Source: Pohlia nutans (taxonomy: Eukaryota > Streptophyta > Bryopsida > Bryales > Mniaceae). From it: DNA of 64,000 nucleotides. Position numbers and translations under genes: made by a program. Shown here piece after piece: positions 31,312 through 43,166 of this stretch. Location of the stretch: the NCBI GenBank assembly GCA_022496805.1, contig CM040088.1:10695001-10759000 (forward strand), written 5' to 3'. The first letter of the stretch is position 1. Each line of letters opens with the position of its first letter. The notes under the pieces were generated by a model. It made no database searches and was not told the DNA's origin. It saw only the letters and a program-made list of their open reading frames with translations.

Positions 31312-32889
31312 CACTAGTACAAAACATAGTGTTTTGCCACCAAGTTTTGCACCAATAAATTGGTGCATTTTAAATGATGCACCAACTTTTGAATTGTAAT
31401 TGATTGGTGCTTTTGAACACTCTGTCGTGAAACAGAAAATAATCCACTTCATTACGTTGATATTACAAATCACGTAATCCTCTTCAATTTACAAATTTTG
31501 AAATATCATTTTTTTGTGAAATTTGAATGCTGTGAAATTTGAATGCTGTGAAAAACAATCAGCGCTGCCTGGAAAATTTTGGCTGCCCGAAAAGATTTTG
31601 GCTGCCCGGAAAATTTTGGCTGCCCGGAAAAATTCTGGCTACCCGGAGCTACCATTACACATTTGACCCTGCCCTAGTCAACGCCCCGTCATCACGGTCA
31701 CAACCCACAACTCCACGTCATCACATGCCACCATGAGGTTCGCCCGGAGCTACCATTACACACCTTTGACCCTGCCCTAGTCAACGCCCCGTCATCACGG
31801 TCACAACCCACAACTCCACGTCATCACATGCCACCATGAGGTTCGAACTCAAGACCTCATGGTTATGGGCGGATTGACTATCACCACTCTCCCAACCATT
31901 TTCTCATGTACAAAATGCTCGAAAAATCGATAATATACAATTACCAAAAAAATTCAGCAATTGACATTGTTTGGTAAACTTTTCAAACGGTCATAACTTT
32001 TGAAATACAATACATTTTTGATCGTTTTTTTTTTTCATGGGTAGGTGTTGTAATGAGGAATCTACTCCAATAAAAAAAATTGCAAAACATTTAAGAGTTT
32101 TTCTCTATTCAATTTAAAGTGACAGCAGTGTTAGAAAAACATCTAGTAATGTTTAAACCTTTATAACTTTTGCAATACAATACATTTTTTATTGTTTTTT
32201 ATTTTCATGGGTACGTATTGTAATGAGGAATGTACTCCAATAAAAAAAAATTAGTAAAACATTTAGGAGTTTTTCTCTATTCAATTTAAAGTGACAGCAG
32301 ATTTAGAAAAACATCTAGTAATTTTAAACCTTCATAACTTTTGGAATACAATACATTTTTGATCGTTTTTTTTTTTCATGGGTAGATGTTGTAAAGTGTT
32401 TGATGAGGAGCTCTTGTATTTTAATAATAAGAGGATGTTTTCTTGAAATTCACGTAAAACATAATTCACGTATTTCTCAAATTCACGTAGAATATAATTT
32501 GCGTATTTCTCAAATTTACTTAAGTCATAATTCATGAATTTCTTGAAATTTACGTAGGACATAATTCATCTATTTCTTGTGTTATGTGATATTTTTCACT
32601 AACTAAAAGATGACGTGAATATAAATTATCATACTTTGTTGAATCTTTATTATGTATGTTCTTGTAAATAAGAATGTTGTGATAAAAATATGCAACATAT
32701 CCTAAACATAAATTTAATACATACATGAATAACGTAGTCTTGAATACATGACAAAAGTTTATTATTTTAACAAGTGCTTCAATTGGCTTTAAAATCCAAC
32801 AATATAAGAATAATAGACATCGAATTGTTAAAACTATCAAATCGATGTAAATTTCACGTACAAACATGAATGGAGGTGAGAATTTATTG
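31312..32889. mobile_element. CACTA element 3, inverted and truncated
   Basis: Starts CACTAGTACAAAACATAG, matching the right ends of elements 1 and 2, so it is in opposite orientation. It keeps the subterminal repeats, minisatellite (reduced), tRNA-like box and 169-base repeats, and stops abruptly in GAGAATTTATT at 32889, where copia sequence begins. About 70 terminal bases are lost. A segment of about 105 bases (GAGCTACCATTACACA...) is tandemly duplicated at about 31643-31850. Confidence 0.85.
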
Positions 32890-33340
32890 ATGTGCAATAC
32901 CACTTCATTGATGTGCAATACCACTTCATTCGGGAGAAGTTGGAATTGGGAGTTATACATTTGGAGTATTGCCCAACGGAGCACATGGTGGCGGATGTGC
33001 TCACAAAGGGTCTTTGTAGAGACCGACACCAACGATTAGTAATAGCATTTGGACTTAGAGGCTTTGGCTCTACGCAAAGTGGGAGTATTGAGGTAATTGA
33101 TGCAACGTAGTATTGCTAGAAGCCAAAGACGTACGGGTGCTAAATAATGGTGTGTGGGAGGAGGGGTTAGGCATGGGCTGATCTCTAGAGTGTCCTTGTG
33201 ATGAGTTATCCCATATGGTTTGTCCATGGTGACCTCCTAGTGTACACTACTTAAGGTGGAAGGCCTTTGAGTAAAGATTATCTCTTTCTACGCATTCCTT
33301 GTGTTTGTGTGTGTGCCTTGTGCAATCTTCTCTACCTTCA
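32890..33340 (+). mobile_element. Copia retrotransposon 3' fragment: RNase H end and LTR
   Basis: The coding part (to about 33088) reads YHFIREKLELGVIHLEY and CPTEHMVADVLTKGL, the typical end of Ty1/copia RNase H. The first 21 bases (GATGTGCAATACCACTTCATT) are duplicated in tandem at the truncation point. A purine-rich AAAGTGGGAG precedes an LTR of about 252 bases (33089-33340, TGAGG...CCTTCA). The 5' part of the element is missing, and its left edge is joined directly to CACTA 3, so no target duplication can be checked. Confidence 0.85.
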
Positions 33341-33793
33341 ATAGGTTCTGATTCTATTCCTTGTTGCACGAATTGCCAATGCTGCATTTCTGTTTCGAAT
33401 CATCCGTTGGCGTTGAGTGCTTGCACGTCGAACCAAAGCTTCTTGTCTGTTCATTTCCGACAGTAACAAAGCAAGATTTGGAATAGTCACCACATCACTT
33501 GAAGAAGTTGCTTGATCTAACAATGCAGGAAATGGCTCAACGCTAGAAGAAATATCTACACATGACTTTGAGAAAGTTCAACTCCTATGACAACTTTCAA
33601 GGATATAGATAAAGGAATAGAGTTTGGAATCTCCAAGAACTCTGAAGCGAACAACGAGCCTTGTGGTGACATAATAACAAAGATTTCAAATGGTTGTTGT
33701 CGTTGTACTCGATCTCTAGCCATAGCGCGTAGTGCACGCAAACTTATAGCTTGACAACAAAATTGATACATATTGGTAATGATATGAAACAAT
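33341..33793 (-). pseudogene. Helitron protein N terminus
   Basis: Minus-strand frames give RALRAMARDRVQRQQPFEIF, then, after a shift near 33556, PNLALLLSEMNRQEALVRRA and QRQRMIRNRNAALAIRATRN. An Arg-rich, coiled N terminus before the zinc-like region is usual in plant Helitrons, but on its own this part is weakly diagnostic. It is placed here by order and strand. It ends at the copia LTR. Confidence 0.5.
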
Positions 33794-35412
33794 GTATGAA
33801 AAGTCTTGTAAATGTTCTGTAATTCAAAATGAAATTAAATAAAATTATCAATCTAGAATAAAATAATTGAAATCAAATATCTAATGAATCTATTACAAGA
33901 TTATAATATGATGTGATAAGATATAGGTTATGATATATGATATGATATGTGATGGCATGATATAGATATCCTCCAAAAGAGTGTAATTTTATAAAAGTAT
34001 TCTTTTGATAAGAAAAGAAATTGGAATTTAAAATAAATAAATAGATCGTGCTATAAATGGCATGACAACAACTATATACACGGTGTTAACTCTTTGACAT
34101 ACGGGCCTGCACACAGTGGACAATGAGCACATTCAAACTATTCTCCTGGCTGCATTCAAGGACAGTTTTCATCCATCCAATTTCTCTTGGTTCTTGTTCT
34201 AGTTGACTATCATTTGTGTAGTACTATAAGGTGGATATTCAAAATAAGATATTATGATTTTTGACAAACAACACAATTGGTTTATGTCAAGTTTCATTCT
34301 TAATTCAAAATCATTTGTACAGTGTAGATATTTAAAATAAGATATTATGATTTTTTGAAAAACAACACAATTGGTATATATCAAGTTTTATTCTTAGTTC
34401 AAAAAAAGAGACCTTAGACATAATTTTCCAAAATATTATAATCAAATAATAGAAACCATACTATCTTGTGGAGCATGTTATTCAAATTTCATAACAATAT
34501 TTATTTATTTATTTGAATTAACTTGGGAGTTTTAATTGAATTTCAAGATAAAACCTTGCAAAATTAATTTAAAATTATTTATAACAGATATAATAAACAT
34601 TGTCATTTACATTGTTTAATATCATAAACATGTTTTGATATTAACATTGTCATTTACAAATATGTATTGTACATAAACTCTATTTTTGTTATTCATCAAA
34701 CATTTTATGACGAATCTTTGAAAATAGTGTTAAATTTGTCAAGTCCTACGTTAAAGGATTAAAGATAGAATTTGTAGTACACATAGAATGAGTTACATAT
34801 AAGTCACACATAGTGAGACACATCTCATTGGTACCCATATCACACCATCAAAGTAAATGTCTTAGCTAACTTAATCCAGAAACTCCTACCAAAAAATTCA
34901 AATGAAAATAAAAAATTAGAGCCAAATCACACCACTAAAATCTCAAAGACAAATTATTTTCATCCCTTTTCAGAGCCAAAATTCCATCCCATTCTATTTT
35001 TCAAATAATCTCCCCCGCTCCAAAATAAAAAATCACGTGACAAACTCATCTTTTCACTCACCACAATGAATAGATTGATGATATCAGATGTAGTGAAAAG
35101 TTTGTAATACGGTCGTTCGCGGTCGTCCAAAGATTTAGAAACCTTCGGTCAACCCAACAACATCCGCAAAACCCACTCCCGGTACCGTCCAAGAGCTCAA
35201 ATGCAATAAAGCACGAGTCCTAAAGACTAACCAGAAGTGGATTGTAGTAACAAATCAATAAATGGATCCCAATTAATCCAACCCAACCGACCGCACGCCA
35301 ATTAATACAACAACTACACAAATGTTTGCAATGTACTACAAAATAACAATGATCAATGAATTAAGATTTCTTCAAAAATACTATTCTTGCATTCAATTCT
35401 ATTAATCATCAA
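33794..35412. other. AT-rich gene-free region upstream of the Helitron gene
   Basis: No gene is visible. The region holds GATATGATAT-type simple repeats (33900-33970) and a direct tandem repeat of about 105 bases around 34215-34405 (both units contain AAAATAAGATATTATGATTT and AACAACACAATTGGT). A less AT-rich part at 35100-35200 reads ACGGTCGTTCGCGGTCGTCC. The Helitron 5' end probably lies here but cannot be fixed. Homology with 6874 onward begins at 35413. Confidence 0.5.
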
Positions 35413-36833
35413 CCCTCCGTAAAGGGTGCCTTTCTGTGACAGCTGGCATGCCCTCGGTGAAGGGTGCCTCTACGTAGTTGAAAGCACTGTACACCGTATG
35501 CTCTTTACGCAGGCTCGTAGATCGAATTGTGAGGTGGATGCTTTAATTTGCTCGGGTTTGTGGAAGCATTGCAATATTTAGCTTGTTGCAAGATACTGTA
35601 CACTAGTATGCAGTGGTGAATACCAAATTGAAGTAGCCATTGCCCTTGAATCATTATTGCACAGTCTAGGATATAATTCATTACATTGGATCATAATTAA
35701 GGCGTCCTTTGAAGGACAAATAAAAAGCAAACGTGGGGACGACGACTTTCTTGCGCTTCCATCAGTTTACCCAGAATTTCACTACTTTGATTTTTATTGA
35801 GACTCTCGTCTAGTCACTCAAAATATGTTATTTTGTATCCATGGAGGAGCTGGTTCCAACTGGAACTGTACAGTACACTACTGTTTACCGACTGGAATTT
35901 GGAACTTGGAAGAATTAACTTGCCGATCGATTCCTGAGGCCATCGTCATCAGTTATTAGTACCCTCATATATAGAACTACTGGACCTTGATCAACACTGA
36001 TTTCTGATACACTGTTCGTTAACTTTTTTAAATGCTGACTGCAAGAGCAAAAACCAAGAGCTGACTGGATATTTGATTGCATGCTGACTGTAAAGGTAAA
36101 ATCAAGAGCTACCTACATGCAGTGACGAGATCCTCTCATCGAAAACGATTCGGCTACGAGCACAATGGTGATCATCATGAGGTTTGCATGACTCTGAGGT
36201 GCTATAATTTTGGACTAGGTAATTCAAAAGCAGGCAAGATGTACTATGGGCTATAACCACAGGTCACGACCTACCAAGCCATGGCAACGGCGAGAGAGGC
36301 ACTGGCCTGCGATTGTCTCCCATAGTCTTGCCTGCTTTTGAATTACTGAACATAATCTCAATGCAAGTCATTTCTGGAGAGCCATTGGTCTCAAGATCAA
36401 TGCGGTAGTTTCAGAACAAAAAAGCAAAGAAAAAGTGAAGTTTCAAAGCATACATGTAGAGTCCAAACAGTGAGTTAGGCTTGCTTCTTGCTCTCCGGCA
36501 TTATCAGTTCTAATCCCTCTCCTGTAGCCCAATGGTATCTTGACACAATAGCAAGAAGAGGCTGCATTGAGATTATGTGGACACATGTTGTAGACAGTCT
36601 TAATATATGTTTCATAGGGGTTGACATTTGCATCACCTGGAGAAAGATAATATTTTTATTTTTTATTTTAAATTAAAATCCTCTTCCATACAAGGAATTA
36701 GGCTACAACGTATCAAACAATAATAGAGTGAGCTAACTCAAATTACTTGCAAACAGAAACTAGAAACATGAATCAAAAGCAGTTGTTATGACAGGGGCAT
36801 TGTTACTGGCTAATAAAAGACTGAGACCGTAGT
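35413..36833. other. 3' flank of the second minus-strand NCWDYA gene
   Basis: Matches 6874-7069 plus 7871-8990, without the piggyBac-like insertion, and so supplies its empty site at about 35699. It contains copies of the hairpin (36219-36346) and the exon-like block (36443-36636). It differs from the 7.0-8.0 kb copy by small indels (for example, extra bases near 35478 and 35600) but is nearly identical from about 35860 on. Confidence 0.7.
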
Positions 36834-38146
36834 TTAGAGACCCATATATGCCGCCACAGTCTTCGCAACGTTTTGCATTTTCTTGTTGTTCAGATTGACT
36901 TCCAGATTGTCATGCTCTGAGATGAATCTGGCCTTCTCCTCCGCACTAATACCATAGACCTCGGCGCACTTCATGGCCAGCCACTTTGTTGTTTTGGTTG
37001 CATAGTCCCAGCAATTGGCGTTTCGTAAGCTGTAATCAGGATTCACTTCCTTCAAAATGGCGAGGATAGAATCCAGGGGGATAAAATGCTTCTGTCCACA
37101 CTTGATGTCGTACAGTTTGGTTTTGTCGTTCAGAAGGAAGCCTGCTTCATCAGCGGTTTTGTACGAGATGTAGATTCCAGCTTTGCCAAGTTTGCCACCT
37201 GCGACCAGTTTCTCAGCTAAAATGTAGAATTTTTTGCTACTCGGATCTCCTGGTTGGAGCTCCAGAACGAGGTAGTCATGGTTAATCACACCCCGCTCCT
37301 TCATCTGCGTCATGTGCACACAAAAATATACATGCACATAACCCATCGTTAAGTCAAATTCTGATAAATACTGAACATGTGCTTAACCCCGAAAGGACCA
37401 ACTCTGTCTATTGTATACTTTGTACGGCAAAGTTTAAATTAATACTCCTTTTGTGCACTCACGTATACTTTCACAAATTTAACATAGTGCACCTGCCGGG
37501 CAAGACTCTAGATCCAACATTATACCGGTCGGTACCTATCAACACCTGAAGGATACAAATGAATAACTTCACAGGCCTGTATAAATATTCGGACAACACT
37601 ATGGACATTTATATATGTATGCAATGCAATTCATATATCATGTGAATTCATGTCAGATGGCGGCCACATGACCACAGAGTGGCTCTGAAATTGAGATAGA
37701 TTTGTAGAGAAGATGAAACAATCATGGCGATCGTGCACTAGGAGACTCACCTGCTGGATTTCCTCGACGTCTGCGTCCGAAAGGTCCGCCTTCCCGCTGT
37801 CTTTCTTGAGTCTGTCCTTGTTCAACTGATCTCCCTCCAACCTGCTCTGACAGTAATTTATCGTAACAAGAGCGAGTTTGGGGTCCTTACGCAGGGCCTC
37901 AAACTCATCATCTCCAAGATCACCCCTGATCGTATCAGACCTGACTCCTTTGTGGACGTCATCCTGTGTCAGTCCTTTGCGAACAGCCGCTGCCACGTTC
38001 ACGGAGTCTACTGCCAACTTGGCAAAGTTCCTGCTCTGGTGATGAGAGTAGAGCGAGGAGGCCCTCTGGAGTGACTCTAAACTACCCGAAGATGATATCG
38101 AGGATGAGCTCCCCTTCGAGATTGATGCAAAGTATGAATCAGCCAC
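36834..38146 (-). pseudogene. NCWDYA-family gene, copy that lost its ATG
   Basis: Exon 1 38146-37751 (132 codons), intron 37305-37750 (GTGAGT..GCAG), exon 2 37304-36834 (156 residues). Apart from the first codon the product is the same as that of the gene at 47057-48349. The initiator reads GTG here because of a T-to-C change at 38146 on the plus strand. The next in-frame ATG is far downstream in exon 2, so translation would lose the N-terminal region. If the change is real, this copy is probably inactive or uses a non-AUG start. No divergent plus-strand partner lies upstream. Confidence 0.75.
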
Positions 38147-38732
38147 GGTTCAAGGGGAAATAGCAGCAAAAGCTCGGGCTACACTGAGATTGATTTCACT
38201 GATTCAACTGGTGGTTTATATACCTTACTCAACTTCGTCTGTGAGGTGCACGCGGTGTCGCGGTACGTTACCATATTGACCAACATTTCTCCACGAGCAG
38301 TCAAGTCATATCTATTTTTGTGCGAAAAAAAACACAGGTTTAAATAAGCTAGAGTTGGCGGAGCATCACAACTCTGACATCAATTCCTACCGCCTCGGCC
38401 CTCGAATCTGGAACCCAGATCCATAGCAGCCGGAGGAAAGGCCCAAATTCGTAATGGGATGCAGCTCACAGAATGCTGACTTGGTACAGACAACCGAGAA
38501 TAGTTTGGTACAGACGTACAGACAACCGCTATAAAAACTATAAGTTAATAGTTTGAACTTTGCTTTAGGAGCGCGCTGTGATCCACTACTGTACCGACGT
38601 ACTGTTTTCCCAATTTATTTTTATTTTTATTTTGGAACAAATGAAACTAAACTGAAGCTTCAATATTTTTTTTTGCCATCAAAATAGACGTTTTTTGAGT
38701 TTTCTTTGAGTTTGGAGACCACCAAGCTCTTA

Positions 38733-39476
38733 GAGCAAGCCCAGCAGTTTTGATGAATTCATGGGTTCAACGCCATTTTAAATCGGAGGAGCATGAGCAT
38801 AGGGGGAGGAGTTTGCATGCTTGTCCCAGCAGCACCCAATATTTTGTTGTGGCCAGCACTTTAGGGCTGCTTCACACTATGGACGTCAAGTCGAGAGGCC
38901 GTGGGAATTGAGAGTCCAAAGAAATCTACTGGAAATAGGCATAAAATATAGTTTTCATTTTTTATGAAAAGAAATCGACGGCCTCTCGACCATAGTGACG
39001 GGTCTTGCAAAATGTAGGACCCAAACTTCCTCTCGAGAGGCCGTCACCTTGGTCAAAAAGTGTTGCCATGTAAGCATTTTGAAGGTCCACGGCCTTTGGA
39101 CTTTGGCCTCTAGTGTGAAGGGTCGAGAGGCCGAAACCATGGTTTCTTGCAATTTGATTGGTGGAAACCGACGGCCTCTCGATCTTCGGCCATAGTGTGA
39201 AGCGGCCCTGATTCCATGTTGTCAGAGCATTGTAAATTGTGCCCCATCATGCTGTCAATCAACTGTTGGCTACTGCTTCCCCCCATAGCTCTTAATTAAG
39301 TTTAGTGCAAGAAAAAAAACACCCGCCAAGACAGCAGTGTTTGGCGTGTCCAAATCTAATTTTATGACGTTGAGCATCATCTTGGGGTTGGCGTCACTGT
39401 TGTTGGGGTGAACAAGGGAGCAACTGCCCTTTATCTTGACGTTGGGTCAAGGAAATTGCTGCTGCTGGGCATGCTC
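38733..39476. mobile_element. MITE B, second-unit copy
   Basis: Counterpart of 669-1412, with TTA on both sides (38730-38732, 39477-39479). Its right terminus CTGCTGGGCATGCTC pairs better with the left terminus than in the first unit. It contains MITE A at 38864-39208. Confidence 0.85.
38864..39208. mobile_element. MITE A, second-unit copy
   Basis: Counterpart of 800-1144, nested in MITE B. The left terminus has one change (GGGCTGCTTCACAC). The flanks are TTA and TGA as in the first unit. Confidence 0.8.
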
Positions 39477-40926
39477 TTACACACTTAATAATGAGAGACC
39501 ACCAAGTTCTTCCATACCTTTTAACTATTTGGAGTGATGGAATAAGAGTATATTAAAGCAAACTCCATGGGATCTTATTCAAACTCAAGGTGAGTTCGCG
39601 GAACCAGCACCCAGCCCAACCAAGAAGGAGCCCTGAGACTCAACATGTTTTCCCAAATTTTGTGTAGAAACTTTGATTCCAGTACTCCGGGGCCATCATT
39701 ATGTGGAATCTTTTTTCAGGACTCTTTGTTTTAATTTATTTATCTTATTCTGGTCAAAACCAACGATGACCTATTAGGCAGAGTATCTGACAACTCTGTG
39801 TACATCGGACTGAGTTGTTCTCCTCATTAGAGTTCCCATGCGCTCCCCCAAGCCAAGAGCCCCGACAATGGGCACTATTCATGAACAATGGTTGTCAGAA
39901 AATTTAATTATAGAGAGGGAACTCCTCTTCAACTCCTCTTCTGTTTTCGGTTAATTCAATTGTTGCGTAAGTAATGTTTGCCTTGAGCCCTGAATCTTTG
40001 GCACACGCTTAACCGGCTAAACAAAGCTATGGATAGAGGCGTCGTTTCTCATTCTGGAGGATTTTGTTCATTGTCGCTTTCACTGTACACGGGTGAAAGC
40101 AAGGTAAAGTGGACTACTAAATTACACTATGAAGATCCAACAATGCAGGGTTCAAAAATGCATACTAAATTTGAAATTTTTTAATTCTTTTTTTCCAAGA
40201 AAGTAGTATATGTATTGTTTTACAAAGTCAAACAATTTTTTGGAAAAAATTATCTTCAAATGAATTTATATATGTCTATACAATTTTAAAAAGTAGCACA
40301 AATTGAAAAAGAATTTGGTGACAATCAAGAAAGTTTGCAAGAAATAGGCTAAAAGTGCATTAAATGATTTTATTATTTATTTTCTTCTATATGGAGCCCT
40401 CAACATCATCATGAACTTCAAGAATATTTAAAAAAAATCAAATTGAAAATACTTAACGTCATCAAATTTGCGTTTGAAACCAGATTTAGACATTTTTTTC
40501 AAACACTACTTTTAGTAAAAAAAAATTTGAAGATATACTTTTGAAACTTTGGATTTAAGTATATAGAACATCAGTATAGGGCTCCATAAAAAAAACAAAA
40601 CCAAAATAATAGATAATTTGGTATAATTTTATAGCCTTTGGCAAAAATATCGGATTTAACACTTATTTCATTATAATGGGAATATATTGAGAATTTGGTA
40701 ATTTTGTAGGCCACCATTTAGAAGCCACCTAACAAGATTTATTATCAAATAATCAGACTACTATCAAAATGGAAGAATATTCTCAAAATAAAAAGACAAA
40801 ATGACCAATTGAACGATGACCAAGCCAAGGAGTGTGATCCCCAAAGAGAGAATTTTATTGATATGTAAGTCCAAAAACAAAGTACTCGTGTAAATGTAGA
40901 CCTCAAAAGCATAAGCCTAGTACTAT

Positions 40927-41634
40927 CTACACAGCACTACGGGGACGAGGAGTGGCATCTCCACTATGATCCTTGTGGGTGGATAGGACTTCCTCACTAC
41001 GACAGTATTTAGAAGATCTAGCCTCGACCCCCTCCAGAAACGCGTCATATCTATATCGCTTCACAGCACACCGCCGAAGCAGACGATGAGTTCCAGCCAA
41101 TGACCGTGATGGTTCAAGGCGAGTGTCTGCCCCAGAAGACCTAGTAACACCAACCGCTGTCATTAGCAAAGTTCCATTTAGCTGGACTCGAGCTAAATCC
41201 GCACTGACTTCGACCACTGGGTTCCGAAACAGACTGTCAGCTTCCACTGCCCGAGGGTCCAATGTCATCCGGGGCATCTGATCATCTGGAAGTTCGTGCC
41301 ATACAAGTGTGACGGACGGATCAACTTTGAGATTTGCGAGTGCACCACCAATTGGAGATGGACGGGATTCCGTCCCCGGCAAATGCTGAATCGAAGGACT
41401 GTCCACCACAACATCCTCGTCATCTTCCATGTCCTCCTTGGTGTAATCGACAGCCGACGCGTCGTCCGGAGCAGGGTAGATCAAACAACCCCGCATCCTC
41501 TCCGAGAAAGTCCTCGAGTCCCCACTTGTGGAGTAGGGATTGGACACCGTAGAGGGACCAATTTGAGGATTGGCATCCCAAGTAGATGAGGGAGCGGAAC
41601 GCAGGTTACGCAGCTGACGTCCAAAAGAAGCAAC
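40927..41634 (-). CDS. Exon-like open frame, second-unit copy
   Basis: Counterpart of 2861-3568, with the same acceptor-like sequence and an open frame of 235 codons. It differs by a few substitutions (SNPYSTSGD here, SNPSFTSGD in the first unit). Function unknown. Confidence 0.45.
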   Translation of the reverse strand, partial: VASFGRQLRNLRSAPSSTWDANPQIGPSTVSNPYSTSGDSRTFSERMRGCLIYPAPDDASAVDYTKEDMEDDEDVVVDSPSIQHLPGTESRPSPIGGALANLKVDPSVTLVWHELPDDQMPRMTLDPRAVEADSLFRNPVVEVSADLARVQLNGTLLMTAVGVTRSSGADTRLEPSRSLAGTHRLLRRCAVKRYRYDAFLEGVEARSSKYCRSEEVLSTHKDHSGDATPRPRSAV

Positions 41635-41765
41635 CTAAATGATATAGACACCAAATCCACCAAACATTCTAGAGACTGTCTTCATATTCAAGAATGACAA
41701 AATTTGACAATTCAATAATATTAAACACTTGGAGAAATTTCAAAAAATACCAAAAATTAAAGTAA

Positions 41766-42881
41766 TCACGGCAATTTTTTTTCGTTGATGAGATCCTGAT
41801 TCCAGGAATACGGAAGATGACGGCTCAAGAATTTATAGAAGTCCGAGTCCTTAGACAGGTCATTATACGAGGGTCTACGGCAACGCATTGTGTCATGGAA
41901 CTTCTCGGGACCATTCAAATGCACGGCCAGAATCAACTCGCCTAACATCTTGCATAAGTACGTATCCAGTGATGCCTCCGGATGTGAATGAATCCAGGGA
42001 TCAAGAAAAATAGTGTTCTCAGTAGGAACCACTAAGCAACTCTTAGGATTGTTGTCGACAATGAGCAAATTACGGTCATTGAAATTGGCATCCTTCCTAG
42101 GGTACAGACGGCGCCGCGACTATTTTGGGAGGATGGGATCTTTTGTGCCGGGGTACATGGCTTTCTTGTAATCCTTCAGGAGCACAAAATCGCACTAGTT
42201 GGAAGCCAAGACAACTTGAGGGGCGGTCTTGGACTTAGCGAACAAGAAGGAGCATAGACCGGCCACAACCTTCCGATCCGCTGTACTCCAAACGTGGATG
42301 TGGGCGAAAAGAGATAAAAAAACGCAGGAACCCGCTAAGCCCAGGACGACAGTAGACGACTGTGCCAGAAACTAACGTCGGGACCGTGAAGGAAATAACG
42401 GGAGGGAATTCGGAATCCGGAAAACGAAGGAACTGTGCGGGCGCCTCAGACATTGGGACAGTGTGACACAGGACCTCGTTCAACTCCAACACCACATTCA
42501 ACCACTTGGGCCTGGATCGCATTAGACTGGGCAAAATACGCATTATAGGTTGTTCAGGCGAAATACGCGATAGAGGTTGTTTGGATTGTCTTGCCTACAG
42601 CGAGACAACAAGTGACAATAGCAAATGGTATTAAAACAAGGGAGTGTTACCTTGCAAAATGTTGAAGGATGCAATTGACTGCCAGCAGTGATTGAGAAGG
42701 ACTGGACCGCGACACCCCCTTGCAACACCAGGTGGTCGATGGGGGACTTCGAAGCAACCGGACGGAAAATGGTTTTCAAAGGACTGGCCTGATTGAAAAC
42801 GAGCGAGTTTAGGGCCCAGTGATGAGAAGGACGCGGACGCACGCGACACGAAAAGTGTTTAAGACAGAAAAAGGTCTCCAT
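41766..42881 (-). pseudogene. FCP1/SCP-like HAD-fold gene, second-unit copy
   Basis: Counterpart of 3700-4815, with the same 56-base intron, frameshift and two stops, so the damage predates the 38 kb duplication. Confidence 0.65.
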
Positions 42882-43166
42882 TTATCGAATAATGTGTCTC
42901 TAAGTACAAACTACAAAATGAGCCACAGCATCCAATAAGGGAGACAACTCCACGACCTACTCGCATCCACCCCTGCCGGACTCCTAAAAAACAAGGAGCG
43001 CCGGCATTAAGAAAACTACACGGAAAAAAAAAAAAAGGAAACCGGAACAGCAGAGCAACTGCCGTCACCAGCCATCAGCGCGAAGTGAAATATGTAGAGA
43101 ACAAAGGAGCTAACCTAAAAGTTGGTCGCTGCAGTCCGAAAAGTCCTGATGCAGTCCGATGCAGTC

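Larger units (their letters stand above)
21688..33793 (-). mobile_element. Helitron Rep/helicase gene, split into five pieces by later insertions
   Basis: Five minus-strand pieces give the order of one plant Helitron protein, total about 4.15 kb. They are 33793-33341 (Arg-rich N terminus), 31311-30733 (CTYCRGLHW, LPLHYVVLFPCGELGWH, EYFTFWLFPR), 28931-28410 (Rep, two-His motif LPHMHFL), 26199-23859 (KYIHKYIYKGHD tyrosine motif, then helicase with GPTGTCKT and GGDFRQILP), and 21942-21688 ([27 protein letters not shown]). Between them lie CACTA, copia and inverted-repeat insertions. In-frame stops (near 28745, 25407, 24772) and a shift near 21855 show it is dead. I could not identify the TC and CTRR termini, so the element's real ends are unknown. 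Confidence 0.88.
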
